Below, piece by piece: positions 16,399 to 24,341 of a stretch of DNA of 64,000 nt; position 1 is the stretch's first letter; the number at the start of each line of letters is the position of its first letter. Source of the DNA: Beutenbergia cavernae DSM 12333 (lineage in GTDB: Bacteria > Actinomycetota > Actinomycetes > Actinomycetales > Beutenbergiaceae); assembly GCF_000023105.1 (NCBI RefSeq), contig NC_012669.1, positions 3,039,025 to 3,103,024 of the forward strand. The letters are read 5' to 3'. The position numbers were made by a program, and so were the translations under genes. Below the pieces are notes generated by a model. The model saw only the letters and a list, made by a program, of their open reading frames with translations. It had not been told where the DNA came from and ran no database searches.

Positions 16399-18027
16399 TC
16401 AGCGCTTCCGCCAGGACGACATCGACGTGAGGATCGTGACCTCCCGCCGGTCGAGCAGGCTCCCGCCCCACCGGACGCCGACCACGATCGCTCCGCACGC
16501 GCTCGCCAGGCCGACGACGAGCGTCAGCCAACCCCACGTCGGGGAGACGAGCAGAGCCGGGAGGAGCGCGAGGAGCGTCGGCACGGCGGCGACGATCGTG
16601 CCGACGGACGAGAGGAGCTGACCGGCGATCGTCGCGCCGACGTCTCCGCTCTGCGAGGACATGGGGTTCGCCCCGGGCGGCGGCACGGGGTACACCAGCA
16701 CCGCGCTGCACACGGCCGCCACCCCGAGCCCGCAGCCGAGCAGACCGAGCGACGCCCCGAGCACGGCCGGCACCATCTCGCCACGTCCCGTCGAGGCGGG
16801 GCCGGCGATCGCGACGAGGACCACCAGAGGCACCATCCACACCGACGCACCCAGGGTCCGGCCGAGCCGGTCGGAGCGCCCGTCGAGGCCGCTGCTCACG
16901 TGCAGCCAGAACGCCGTCGAGTCGTAGGCGACGTCGTTGTGCATCGTCCACCCGCCGAACCACGCGATGATCGGGGCCGCGGCGAGCGCCACCCACCCGA
17001 GGGCGTCCGCGGCGTCGATCCCGGACTCGTCGGAGCTCGAGATCGCGAACGCGACGACGACGGCGACGACTGGCATGACGAGGAGGCTCGCGGCGGACGT
17101 GAGGTAGCGGGGGTCCGACCGCCAGTACCGCACGCTCCGGCCGGCGACGGCGGCGGCGCGCGACGGCACGCCGCGCCGGGTCAGTGCCTCGGCGAGTGGG
17201 AGCCGCCCGGTCCGGGAGCGTGTCGCGCGCTGGTCGGAACCGACGGTCGTCATGACGTGGCCGAGCAGCCGGCGCCAGAGCGCGAGGCCCGCACCGAGCC
17301 ACGCGAGCAGGACGAGCGTGCGGAGGCCCGCGAGGCCCCAGGCACCCGCCGCCACGTCCGCGGGCACGGCCCAGGGCGCGCCGAGCGGTGTCCACGCGAG
17401 CACGTTCGCCAGCGCGGGCAGCCAGTCCCCCGCCGCCGGGAGGCCCCAGGACTGCAGCGTGGCCGGCAGCAGGCTCACCGCGAGGATGAGCAGGACCGAG
17501 ACGATCCCGACCATGTCCCGACCGCGCCGGCCGCGCAACGCACCGGCGAGGGACGACGTCGTCAGCCGCGCACCCAGCAGACAAGCGAGGGCGCCGAGCG
17601 GAGCGCAGACGAGCGCCGCGAGCGCGGCGAGCGGTGCGTCCCGCCACGCGAGCGCCGGTCCGAACGCGACGAGCACGGTGATCGCGCCCGGCACGGAGAC
17701 GGCGCCAGCGACGAGGAGGCCGACGGCGAACGCCCGGCTCGGCGTGGTGAAGAGGGAGAAGCGTTGCGGGTCGAGCGTGTCGTCCACGCCGAACGCCAGC
17801 AGGGGCACGATCGCCCAGCCCAGCACGATCGCCGACCCGCCGAGCACGACGATCGTCTCGCGCCACGGGGGCTCCACCGAGCCGAGCGCGAACAGCCCCA
17901 CGGCGAGCAGCAGGAGCAGTCCGAGGCCGTACAGGGCCCCGAACGCCATCGCGACGATCCGCCAGACGTCCCGTTTGAGCGAGTTGCGCAGGAGCGCGAG
18001 CTTCAGCCGCGCGAGGGTCGCAACCAT
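16399..18027 (-). CDS. ABC transporter permease, large multi-spanning protein
   Basis: A 542-residue integral membrane protein with roughly 10-12 hydrophobic segments, e.g. MAFGALYGLGLLLLLAVGLFAL, GLLVAGAVSVPGAITVLVAFG, MVGIVSVLLILAVSLL and LLVMPVVAVVVAFAI. It overlaps the end of the ATP-binding gene by 25 bases, so the two are one transport unit. This permease type (long N-terminal MVATLARLKLALLRNSLKRD amphipathic start, two similar membrane halves) is typical of actinobacterial ABC-2-like exporters of unknown substrate. No extracytoplasmic binding protein is nearby, consistent with export. The start ATG was chosen for the overlap. Confidence 0.85.
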   Translation of the reverse strand: MVATLARLKLALLRNSLKRDVWRIVAMAFGALYGLGLLLLLAVGLFALGSVEPPWRETIVVLGGSAIVLGWAIVPLLAFGVDDTLDPQRFSLFTTPSRAFAVGLLVAGAVSVPGAITVLVAFGPALAWRDAPLAALAALVCAPLGALACLLGARLTTSSLAGALRGRRGRDMVGIVSVLLILAVSLLPATLQSWGLPAAGDWLPALANVLAWTPLGAPWAVPADVAAGAWGLAGLRTLVLLAWLGAGLALWRRLLGHVMTTVGSDQRATRSRTGRLPLAEALTRRGVPSRAAAVAGRSVRYWRSDPRYLTSAASLLVMPVVAVVVAFAISSSDESGIDAADALGWVALAAAPIIAWFGGWTMHNDVAYDSTAFWLHVSSGLDGRSDRLGRTLGASVWMVPLVVLVAIAGPASTGRGEMVPAVLGASLGLLGCGLGVAAVCSAVLVYPVPPPGANPMSSQSGDVGATIAGQLLSSVGTIVAAVPTLLALLPALLVSPTWGWLTLVVGLASACGAIVVGVRWGGSLLDRREVTILTSMSSWRKR

Positions 18028-18839
18028 GACACCGTCTCGTGGACGTCGGTGGCGCCGACGAGCTGGGCGAAGCGTCGTTCGAGATCCTCGCCGGCGCTGA
18101 CCTCGGCGAGCGTGCCGGCCGCGACGACGCGTCCGGTGTTCATCACGGCGACGTGCGAGCACAGCCGCTGGACGAGATCCATGACGTGGCTCGAGAGGAT
18201 CACCGTGCCGCCGCCGGCCACGAAGTCCTGGAGCAGCGACCGGATGTGTGCCGCCGACACCGGGTCCACGGACTCGAACGGCTCGTCGAGCACGAGCACG
18301 CTCGGGGCGTGCACGAGCGCCGTCGCCAGGCCGATCTTCTTGGTCATGCCGGCGGAGTAGTCGGCCACGAGCTTGCCGGCGTCCTCCGTCAGGCCGAGCA
18401 CGGCGAGGAGCTCGGCCGTGCGGGTGTCCACGACGTCCCGTGCCATGCCGCGCAGGAGCCCGGAGTACGTCACGAGCTCCGCTCCGCTGAGCCGGTCGAA
18501 GAGCCGCATCCCGTCCGGCAGCACGCCGAGCTCGCGCTTGGCACGCGCCGGCTCGGCCCAGACGTCCACTCCGTGGACGTAGGCCGAGCCGGTGTCCGGC
18601 CGCAGCAGGCCGGTGGCCATCGACAGCGTGGTCGTCTTCCCGGCGCCGTTCGGGCCGACGACGCCGTAGAACGAGCCCGCCGGGATGTCGAGCGCGAACT
18701 GCTCGACGGCGACCTTCGTTCCGAAGCGCTTGTACAGGCCCCAGAGCCGCATCGCCGGGACCGGCCCCGGCTGTTCGGTCCCGGGCGCGGGCGGTGGCGG
18801 CGCTGCGGGCGGCGCCGGCGGCTCGTGAGGAGTTGTCAC
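18003..18839 (-). CDS. ABC transporter ATP-binding protein
   Basis: A 278-residue nucleotide-binding subunit partnering the overlapping permease. After a Pro/Ala-rich N-terminal 30 residues it shows VVGPNGAGKTTTLSMATGLLRP (Walker A), YSAGMTKKIGLATAL (a divergent signature in place of LSGGQ), VLVLDEPFESVDP (Walker B) and VILSSHVMD (His switch). The signature variant SAGMTKK is characteristic of ABC-2/CcmA-type exporters. Start is a GTG with GAGGACC upstream. Preceded by the HU terminator, so it probably has its own promoter in 18840-18895. Confidence 0.92.
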   Translation of the reverse strand: MTTPHEPPAPPAAPPPPAPGTEQPGPVPAMRLWGLYKRFGTKVAVEQFALDIPAGSFYGVVGPNGAGKTTTLSMATGLLRPDTGSAYVHGVDVWAEPARAKRELGVLPDGMRLFDRLSGAELVTYSGLLRGMARDVVDTRTAELLAVLGLTEDAGKLVADYSAGMTKKIGLATALVHAPSVLVLDEPFESVDPVSAAHIRSLLQDFVAGGGTVILSSHVMDLVQRLCSHVAVMNTGRVVAAGTLAEVSAGEDLERRFAQLVGATDVHETVSWLRPSRG

Positions 18840-18895
18840 GTGGGTCCTCGGTCAGACGGCGTCGGTCAGGCGGGTCAGTCAGACGGGGTCAAGCA

Positions 18896-18933
18896 GCGGC
18901 GGAGGGGCCCCGTGCCGGGACACCCTCCGCCGC
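18896..18933 (-). terminator. Hairpin downstream of the HU gene
   Basis: Perfect 11-bp arms, GCGGCGGAGGG (18896-18906) and CCCTCCGCCGC (18923-18933), with a 16-base loop, starting 8 bases after the HU stop codon. It separates HU from the ABC genes. No U-tract. Confidence 0.65.
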
Positions 18934-18940
18934 GTGAGGT

Positions 18941-19222
18941 TCACTTGCCGACGGCGGACTTGAGCACGCTCCCGGCGCTGATCTTGACCCCGTACCCGGC
19001 CGGGATCTGGATCTCCTCGCCCGTGCGGGGGTTGCGGCCGGTGCGCGCGGCGCGCTCGACCCGCTCGACGCTGAGGAGACCCGTCACCTTGACGGTCTCA
19101 CCCTTGCTGAGCGACGTGACGAGGACGTCCTGCAGCGCGGACAGCGCGGCGTCGGCCTGGACCTTGGTGAGCGACGCCTTGTCGGCGATCGCGGCAACGA
19201 GCTCGGTGCGGTTGACGGACAC
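18941..19222 (-). CDS. hup: HU-family nucleoid DNA-binding protein
   Basis: A 93-residue bacterial histone-like protein. It starts MSVNRTELVAAIADKASLTKVQAD and has the conserved DNA-binding arm VERAARTGRNPRTGEEIQIPAGYGVKISAGSVLKSAV. It ends right after the arm (GK), so it lacks the long Lys/Ala-rich tail found in mycobacterial HupB and many Streptomyces HupS proteins. Start is a GTG followed by TCC, with AGAGGGA upstream. A strong hairpin follows the gene. It bends and compacts DNA as a dimer. Confidence 0.96.
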   Translation of the reverse strand: MSVNRTELVAAIADKASLTKVQADAALSALQDVLVTSLSKGETVKVTGLLSVERVERAARTGRNPRTGEEIQIPAGYGVKISAGSVLKSAVGK

Positions 19223-19506
19223 GGATATCCCTCTCGTCGTTCCAGATGCACGCCGAGCGGCGCGCCTCGGGCCCGAGACTACGACCCACGCGGCGGAATC
19301 CGCCTGTTGACGCGGCCTCTCGGCGAGTTTCCGCCGATAGCGAATCGGGGCAAGCGCTTGCCCGGCGTCTCGCCTCTCGCTCCGTCCCCAGTTGTCACAT
19401 GCGTCACACCTGCCCCACGCCGAGTCCCGGACTGCGTGGTCCGGCGCGAGGTGCGCGCCGCCCAGCCCCGGACGCCGAGCGTCTGCCGCACGCGTAGCCT
19501 CAGCCC

Positions 19507-20655
19507 ATGCTGCTCCCGGACGACCTGCTCACCCGGATCCACGACCGCGCCGCCGGCTACGACGCCGCCAACGCGTTCTGCACCGAGGACCTCGAGGAGC
19601 TGGCCGCCGTCGGCTACCTGCGGGCGGCTGTCCCGGCGGACCTCGGCGGCCTCGGCCTCTCGCTCCTGGAGCTCACCCGCGAGCAGACGCGTCTGGCCGC
19701 CGCGGCACCGGCGACGGCGCTCGCCGTCAACATGCACCACGTCTGGACGGTGACGGCGCGCATCATGCGCACCCGCGGCGACCACGCCCTCGACTGGCTG
19801 CTCGCCGAGGCGGCCGCCGGCGAGGTGTTCGCTTTCGGCAACTCCGAGGCGGGCAACGACCTCGTGCTGTTCGGTTCCCGCACGCAGGCGGTGCCCGACG
19901 GCGCAGGCGGGTACCGCTTCACGGGCACGAAGATCTTCACGTCGCTCTCCCCCGCGTGGACGAGGCTCGGGGTGCTCGGCCGGGACGACGACTCCGCCGA
20001 CGCCCCCAAGCTCGTGCACGCGTTCCTGCGTCGGGAGGACGGCGGCACCACGGCGGCGGACGACTGGGACACGCTCGGCATGCGTGCGACGCAGTCGAGC
20101 ACGACGCGGCTCGAGGGCGCCCACGCGAGCGCCGACCGGGTGGTGCGCCGCCTCGACCCCGGCCCGCAGGCGGACCCGCTGATCTTCGGCATCTTCGCGG
20201 CGTTCGAGATCCTGCTCGCCTCGGTGTACGCCGGCATCGGCGCGCGAGCGCTCGAGCTCGCGGCCGAGGCCGCGCACCGGCGCACGTCCATGAAGAACGA
20301 CGGGCGGCCGTACTCCGCCGACCCGGACATCCGGCGTCGGGTCGCGGCGGCCGCCATCGTCCAGGACGCGCTGGCGCCCCAGATCGAGGCGCTGGCCCGC
20401 GACGTCGACGACCTGGTGGACCACGGCGACCAGTGGTTCCGCCTCCTCGCCGGGCTGAAGGTGCGCGTGACGGAGGCGGCGCGGGTCGTCGTCGACGAGG
20501 CGATCCGCGTGGCGGGCGGCGGCTCGTACTTCAACGGCAGCGAGCTGAGCCGGCTCTACCGCGACGTGCTGGCCGGGATGTTCCACCCGAGCGACGACGA
20601 GTCGGCACACGGGACCGTGGCGAACGCCGTCCTCGGCCCCGTCCCGGAGTCGTGA
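19507..20655 (+). CDS. Acyl-CoA dehydrogenase family flavoprotein
   Basis: A 382-residue member of the acyl-CoA dehydrogenase superfamily. The N-terminal helical domain (LEELAAVGYLRAAVPADLGGLGL), the beta-domain flavin-binding stretch FAFGNSEAGNDLVLFGSRTQA and YRFTGTKIFTSLSPAWTRLGV, and the C-terminal helical domain with RVAGGGSYFNGSELSRLYRDVLAG are visible. The C-terminal pattern resembles flavin monooxygenase-like members of the superfamily as well as true dehydrogenases, and the catalytic Glu cannot be placed with confidence. The ATG is six bases after a TAGCCT hexamer (19495-19500), so probably leaderless. It stands alone; substrate unknown. The 284-bp region upstream contains only divergent promoters (this gene and HU) as far as I can see. 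Confidence 0.85.
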   Translation: MLLPDDLLTRIHDRAAGYDAANAFCTEDLEELAAVGYLRAAVPADLGGLGLSLLELTREQTRLAAAAPATALAVNMHHVWTVTARIMRTRGDHALDWLLAEAAAGEVFAFGNSEAGNDLVLFGSRTQAVPDGAGGYRFTGTKIFTSLSPAWTRLGVLGRDDDSADAPKLVHAFLRREDGGTTAADDWDTLGMRATQSSTTRLEGAHASADRVVRRLDPGPQADPLIFGIFAAFEILLASVYAGIGARALELAAEAAHRRTSMKNDGRPYSADPDIRRRVAAAAIVQDALAPQIEALARDVDDLVDHGDQWFRLLAGLKVRVTEAARVVVDEAIRVAGGGSYFNGSELSRLYRDVLAGMFHPSDDESAHGTVANAVLGPVPES

Positions 20656-20701
20656 CGGTCAGCCGAGCCGGTCGGCGCTGAGTCCGGAGGTCGTCGGGCC
20701 C

Positions 20702-21586
20702 TCAGCTCGCCGGCGCGCGCAGCAGCGGCTCCAGGAGAGACGACGGCGCCAGGGTCGTCGGCCGATCGCTCACCTGGCCGTCACCGACCTCGACGACCCG
20801 CCAGACGCCGTCGTCCCGCAGGGCCAGGTCGGTGGTGACGAAGCGGCAGCCGAGGGCGGCGACGGCCGGGGCGACGGCGGCCAGGTCGGGAGCGGGCACG
20901 TCGTCCGGAGTGTCGGGATGCGGCCCGACGACCACCGGGGCGCCGTCGACCCACCACACCCGCGCCTCCGCGGCCCGACCGCCGTCCGGCGCGGCGAAGC
21001 GCTCGAAGGCGCGCACGACGATGCCCCCGGCGAGGAACGAGTCCTGCAGCTGGACGAACCGGGCGACGACCCGGTGGAGGTGGGTGGCGTCGGCGAGGTC
21101 CGGCACGAAGCACGCCTCGGCCCACTCGTGCTTGCGGGACTTGACGTAGTCCTTGACGATGCCGGCCCCGCCGCCGAGGGGAGCGACGAGCGCGGCGAGC
21201 GTGTCGGCGTCGGGCACCTCCCCGGCGGACGACGCGCGCCACACGCTCCGCGGGGTCAGGCCGGCGAAGGTCGGGTACCAGCCCGGGAGCTCGTGGGCGC
21301 GGGCGTAGTCCGGCGCCGTCGTGCCCAGGCCGACGCCGCGTGCGCGCAGCGCGTCCTCGAGCTCTGCGTAGCGGTCCGCCGGGATCATCCACCCGCGGTA
21401 CCAGAGCGGGCCGGCGCCCGACGGGACGCGGGCGACTGCGGCGTCGGCCTCACCGGCCAGCAGCGCGTCGTGGTCGAGGAGGACGACGGCGGCTCCCGCC
21501 TCGCGGGCGGCGCTCGCCTCGGGCGCGAAGTGCCCGTCGGGCGCGCGCGGCGCCAACGGGTCTGCGGGGACGAGAAGGCCGGTCAT
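20702..21586 (-). CDS. ATP-grasp domain protein
   Basis: A 294-residue protein resembling the actinobacterial/cyanobacterial ATP-grasp group often annotated DUF4343. Features seen: N-terminal pre-ATP-grasp half ending around ELPGWYPTFAGLTPRSVW, then GIVKDYVKSRKHEW (lysine-bearing nucleotide-binding strand), GIVVRAFERFA (acidic hinge), AEARVWWVDGAPVVVG and the metal-binding end FVTTDLALRDDGVWRVVEVGDGQVS, where the Asp and Glu match the ATP-grasp Mg2+ ligands. ATP-grasp enzymes ligate a carboxylate to an amine or thiol; the substrate here is unknown. Convergent with the acyl-CoA dehydrogenase, 46 bases apart. Confidence 0.8.
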   Translation of the reverse strand: MTGLLVPADPLAPRAPDGHFAPEASAAREAGAAVVLLDHDALLAGEADAAVARVPSGAGPLWYRGWMIPADRYAELEDALRARGVGLGTTAPDYARAHELPGWYPTFAGLTPRSVWRASSAGEVPDADTLAALVAPLGGGAGIVKDYVKSRKHEWAEACFVPDLADATHLHRVVARFVQLQDSFLAGGIVVRAFERFAAPDGGRAAEARVWWVDGAPVVVGPHPDTPDDVPAPDLAAVAPAVAALGCRFVTTDLALRDDGVWRVVEVGDGQVSDRPTTLAPSSLLEPLLRAPAS

Positions 21587-21723
21587 GGGCGCGACCCTAG
21601 ACGGTCCTCGATTCCGTGACCGCCTCCAACGCCTGCGCAGCCGAAGCAGAGACTCAGGGCGAATTCTGGCGCGCTCCCTAAGCGGCCCCTACGCTGCCCA
21701 AAGGCCGAGTCATGGGAGACAAG

Positions 21724-23103
21724 ATGCCTGAACAGAGCTGGCACGAGGCGCGACTGATCCCCACCTCCGGGATCAACGGTGCTGACGAACAAGAGCGGCG
21801 CGCGACCTCGGCCCTCCTCGCTGTGATGTCGATCGTGCGTGAGTTCGGGCGCGCCCTGACGAAGCCGTACGGAGCTCCGGCCGGCGCCATCCAGACGTTC
21901 ATCGAAGTCCCGTTCGAGGTCGGTGAACGGAGGATCTTTCCCGACGGTCTGATTCGCATCACGCGCGGACAATCCGTGTGGACGACGCTCGTGGAGGTCA
22001 AGACGGGGAACAATCTCTTGCACGCGGACCAGCTCGAGAACTATCTCGACATCGCTCGTGAACAGGGCTATAACGCGGTGCTGACGATCTCCAACGAGAT
22101 CCCTCCGATTGCGGGACAACACCCGACGAGGGTGGACAAGCGGAAGCTTCGAAGGGTTGACCTTCACCACCTCTCATGGACGCAGGTGCTCGCGGAAGCC
22201 GTGATGCAGAAGGAATTCCGCGGTGTCGCAGACCCAGATCAGGCGTGGATCCTCGGTGAACTCATCCGCTATCTCGAGCATCCACGTTCCGGAGCAATGG
22301 AGTTCGAGGACATGGGCGAGGCTTGGGTGCCGGTGCGCAACGGCGTCAAGACCGGGACCCTCCGACCGACCGACAAGGGTGCCAGCGAAGTCGCTGCAAG
22401 GTTCGATGCCCTCCTGCGCTTCGTGAGCCTGAACCTCGGCCGACAGCTCGGCACGGAGGTGAGCCCCGTGGTCAGTCGGCGTGAGCTCGCCGATCCGTCC
22501 TTGCGCGCACAGGCATTGGTCGAGGACCTGACGTCCGCCGGGGTGCTGACCGGATCGATCCGCATTCCGTCGACTGTTGGAGACATCGTCGTGGCGGCCG
22601 ACGTTCGAGCTGGCACGATCGTCTGCCACATCGATGTCGACGCGCCGCGGCAAGGACGACCGACCACTCGCGTCAACTGGCTCGTGAGGCAGCTGAAGAA
22701 CGCACCAGAGAGCGTTCGCATCGAGGCAAGAGCCGCGCATTCGAGAGGTGCCGGAGCCGTGGGGCTCCTGAAGGCGATCAGAGATGACCCTTCGCAGCTC
22801 GTCGCCGATCCAGCCAAGGAGATCCGAGCTTTTCAAGTGGCGACGGTCACACCGATGGGAACGAAGCGCGGCCGCGGCCGCGGAGCGTTCATCGACTCCG
22901 TCATCGAGGCGGTGGATGTCTTCTATGCCGATGTTGTCCAACACCTCAAGGCCTGGTCGGCCGCCCCGCCCCGGCTACGGCCAGAGATCGAGCCAGCCAC
23001 GGCAGGACCCGACGGCGTCAGTCCTGGCTTGCCCTCGACCGGGCTTTCCTCCCAGGACGATGAGACGCTGACGTCGTCGACCCAGGCTTCATCGCCGTCG
23101 TGA
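21724..23103 (+). CDS. PD-(D/E)XK nuclease-like protein of unknown role
   Basis: A 459-residue protein with an N-terminal domain matching the PD-(D/E)XK nuclease pattern: Asp74 in IFPDGLIRI, Glu91-x-Lys93 in LVEVKTG, and Gln103-x3-Tyr107 in ADQLENYLD, the QxxxY motif of RecB/Cas4-like nucleases. The rest (residues about 150-400) is unrecognised, with a WLVRQLKNAPESVRIEARA helix segment, an Arg/Gly patch KRGRGRGAF and a low-complexity Ser/Thr tail. GGGAG lies five bases before the chosen ATG; another ATG lies four codons upstream. A/T use is visibly higher than in neighbours (e.g. gaagcttcgaag, ctatctcgacatc), suggesting transfer. A defence or DNA-repair role is inference only. The cupin gene starts just downstream. 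Confidence 0.7.
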   Translation: MPEQSWHEARLIPTSGINGADEQERRATSALLAVMSIVREFGRALTKPYGAPAGAIQTFIEVPFEVGERRIFPDGLIRITRGQSVWTTLVEVKTGNNLLHADQLENYLDIAREQGYNAVLTISNEIPPIAGQHPTRVDKRKLRRVDLHHLSWTQVLAEAVMQKEFRGVADPDQAWILGELIRYLEHPRSGAMEFEDMGEAWVPVRNGVKTGTLRPTDKGASEVAARFDALLRFVSLNLGRQLGTEVSPVVSRRELADPSLRAQALVEDLTSAGVLTGSIRIPSTVGDIVVAADVRAGTIVCHIDVDAPRQGRPTTRVNWLVRQLKNAPESVRIEARAAHSRGAGAVGLLKAIRDDPSQLVADPAKEIRAFQVATVTPMGTKRGRGRGAFIDSVIEAVDVFYADVVQHLKAWSAAPPRLRPEIEPATAGPDGVSPGLPSTGLSSQDDETLTSSTQASSPS

Positions 23104-23117
23104 CCACAGGAGGTCCC

Positions 23118-23450
23118 GTGCCTGCCCTGCCCGAGCAGACCGATGCTCATCTCGCCGCTGCCCTCGCGGCGGCGAACGGTCGCAGCGCCGAGGTCCTCGT
23201 GCACGACGGTCCGCTCCGTCAGTCGATCGTCGCGCTCAAGGCCGGCACCGAGCTTGGCGAGCACAACGCGCCACCGGCGGCGAGCCTGCAGGTGCTCGTC
23301 GGAGAGGTCAGGGTCACGGCGCCCGACGGCGACGTCGACCTCGCCGGCGGCGACCTGTGGCTCCTCACCCACGAACGGCACGCCGTCCTCGCGCTCACCG
23401 ACGCGGTGTTCCTGCTAACCACCGTCACGAGCATCCCCAAGCCCGCATGA
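23118..23450 (+). CDS. Small cupin-domain protein
   Basis: A 110-residue single-domain cupin. The beta-barrel motif region is visible as VALKAGTELGEHNAPPAASLQVLVGEVRVTAPDG, followed by LAGGDLWLLTHERHAVLALTDAVFLLTTV. The typical G(X)5HXH(X)3,4E(X)6G motif is partly degenerate (EHNAPPAASLQVLVG), so metal binding is doubtful. The GTG at 23118 has AGGAGG four bases upstream; an earlier GTG at 23100 overlapping the previous stop is an alternative. It may be cotranscribed with the PD-(D/E)XK gene 14 bases upstream. Role unknown. Confidence 0.8.
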   Translation: MPALPEQTDAHLAAALAAANGRSAEVLVHDGPLRQSIVALKAGTELGEHNAPPAASLQVLVGEVRVTAPDGDVDLAGGDLWLLTHERHAVLALTDAVFLLTTVTSIPKPA

Positions 23451-23509
23451 GCACCGGCGGCCGACGATTCCGGGCGTCGATCGTCCGCAACCCGGCCTAG
23501 CGTGGCGTC

Positions 23510-24115
23510 ATGAGCGCAGCGAGCGAGGCGGCCGGAGGCGAGTACCGCATCGATGCCCTCAGCCCGGACACGTGGGACGCGTTCGCCGACCTCGCCGAGC
23601 GCCACAACGGCGTGTGGGGCGGATGCTGGTGCACCTACTTCCACTGCTATCCCGACCCGCCGGAACGCCGGGAGCTCGGAAACCGCGCGTTCAAGCAGCG
23701 GCTCGTCGAGGAGGGCCGGGCGCACGCGGCGCTCGTGTTCGACGGCGACGTCGCGATCGCCTGGTGCGAGTACGGTCCGGTCGCCGAGCTGCCGAACATC
23801 CAGCACCGCAAGCAGTGGGAGGCGACCACGGTCCGCATGCCCGACTTCCGGCTCACGTGCCTCTTCGTGGACCGCCGGTACCGGCGCGCCGGCGTCGCCG
23901 CCGTCGCTGTCCAGGGCGCACTGGCGCTCATCGCGAGCGAGGGCGGCGGGCTCGTCGAGTCCTACCCGCACGACCTCCCCCCGGGGAAGAAGACCTCGGC
24001 GTCGTTCCTCTACAACGCGACCCGCACCATGTACGAGCGGCTCGGCTTCACGTACGACCGCCCCAAGGGCCAGGGCAACTGCGTGATGACGCTGTCGGTG
24101 CCGCCGGCCGGCTGA
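23510..24115 (+). CDS. GNAT-family N-acetyltransferase
   Basis: A 201-residue acetyltransferase-like protein. It begins with an aromatic/Cys-rich region (HNGVWGGCWCTYFHCYPDP) and continues to LTCLFVDRRYRRAGVAAVAVQGALALI, the acetyl-CoA-binding motif A (R-x-x-G-V/I-A), then SFLYNATRTMYERLGFTYDRPKGQGNCVM, the typical GNAT C-terminal strand/helix. The ATG is six bases after TAGCGT (23498-23503), so probably leaderless. The substrate is unknown; the N-terminal Cys/Trp cluster is found in a distinct GNAT subgroup. Confidence 0.85.
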   Translation: MSAASEAAGGEYRIDALSPDTWDAFADLAERHNGVWGGCWCTYFHCYPDPPERRELGNRAFKQRLVEEGRAHAALVFDGDVAIAWCEYGPVAELPNIQHRKQWEATTVRMPDFRLTCLFVDRRYRRAGVAAVAVQGALALIASEGGGLVESYPHDLPPGKKTSASFLYNATRTMYERLGFTYDRPKGQGNCVMTLSVPPAG

Positions 24116-24341
24116 CGGCGGGCCGAGGCGACGCCGCACGGCCGCGAGCGATACGATCGGGGGGCGCCCACGTCGTGCGCGCCTCGGCGATCCGGTGACG
24201 TCTTCTCGTCCCGCGCGAGGCGGACGGCGAGGGCATGCGCCGGCGAGGTCCCGCGCTGAACGCCGCTCAGCGGCGTCCGCAGGACCCGGCGACGGGTCGG
24301 GGCAGAGAGCCGCGGCCGAGCTCACACGTCGAGGAGAACAC

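Noticed and set aside
19223-19506. Possible small gene or RNA in the gap between HU and acyl-CoA dehydrogenase
   Set aside because: The 284-bp gap has only candidate -10 elements for the two divergent genes; the open frames there are short and without a ribosome site, and I see no structured RNA motif.
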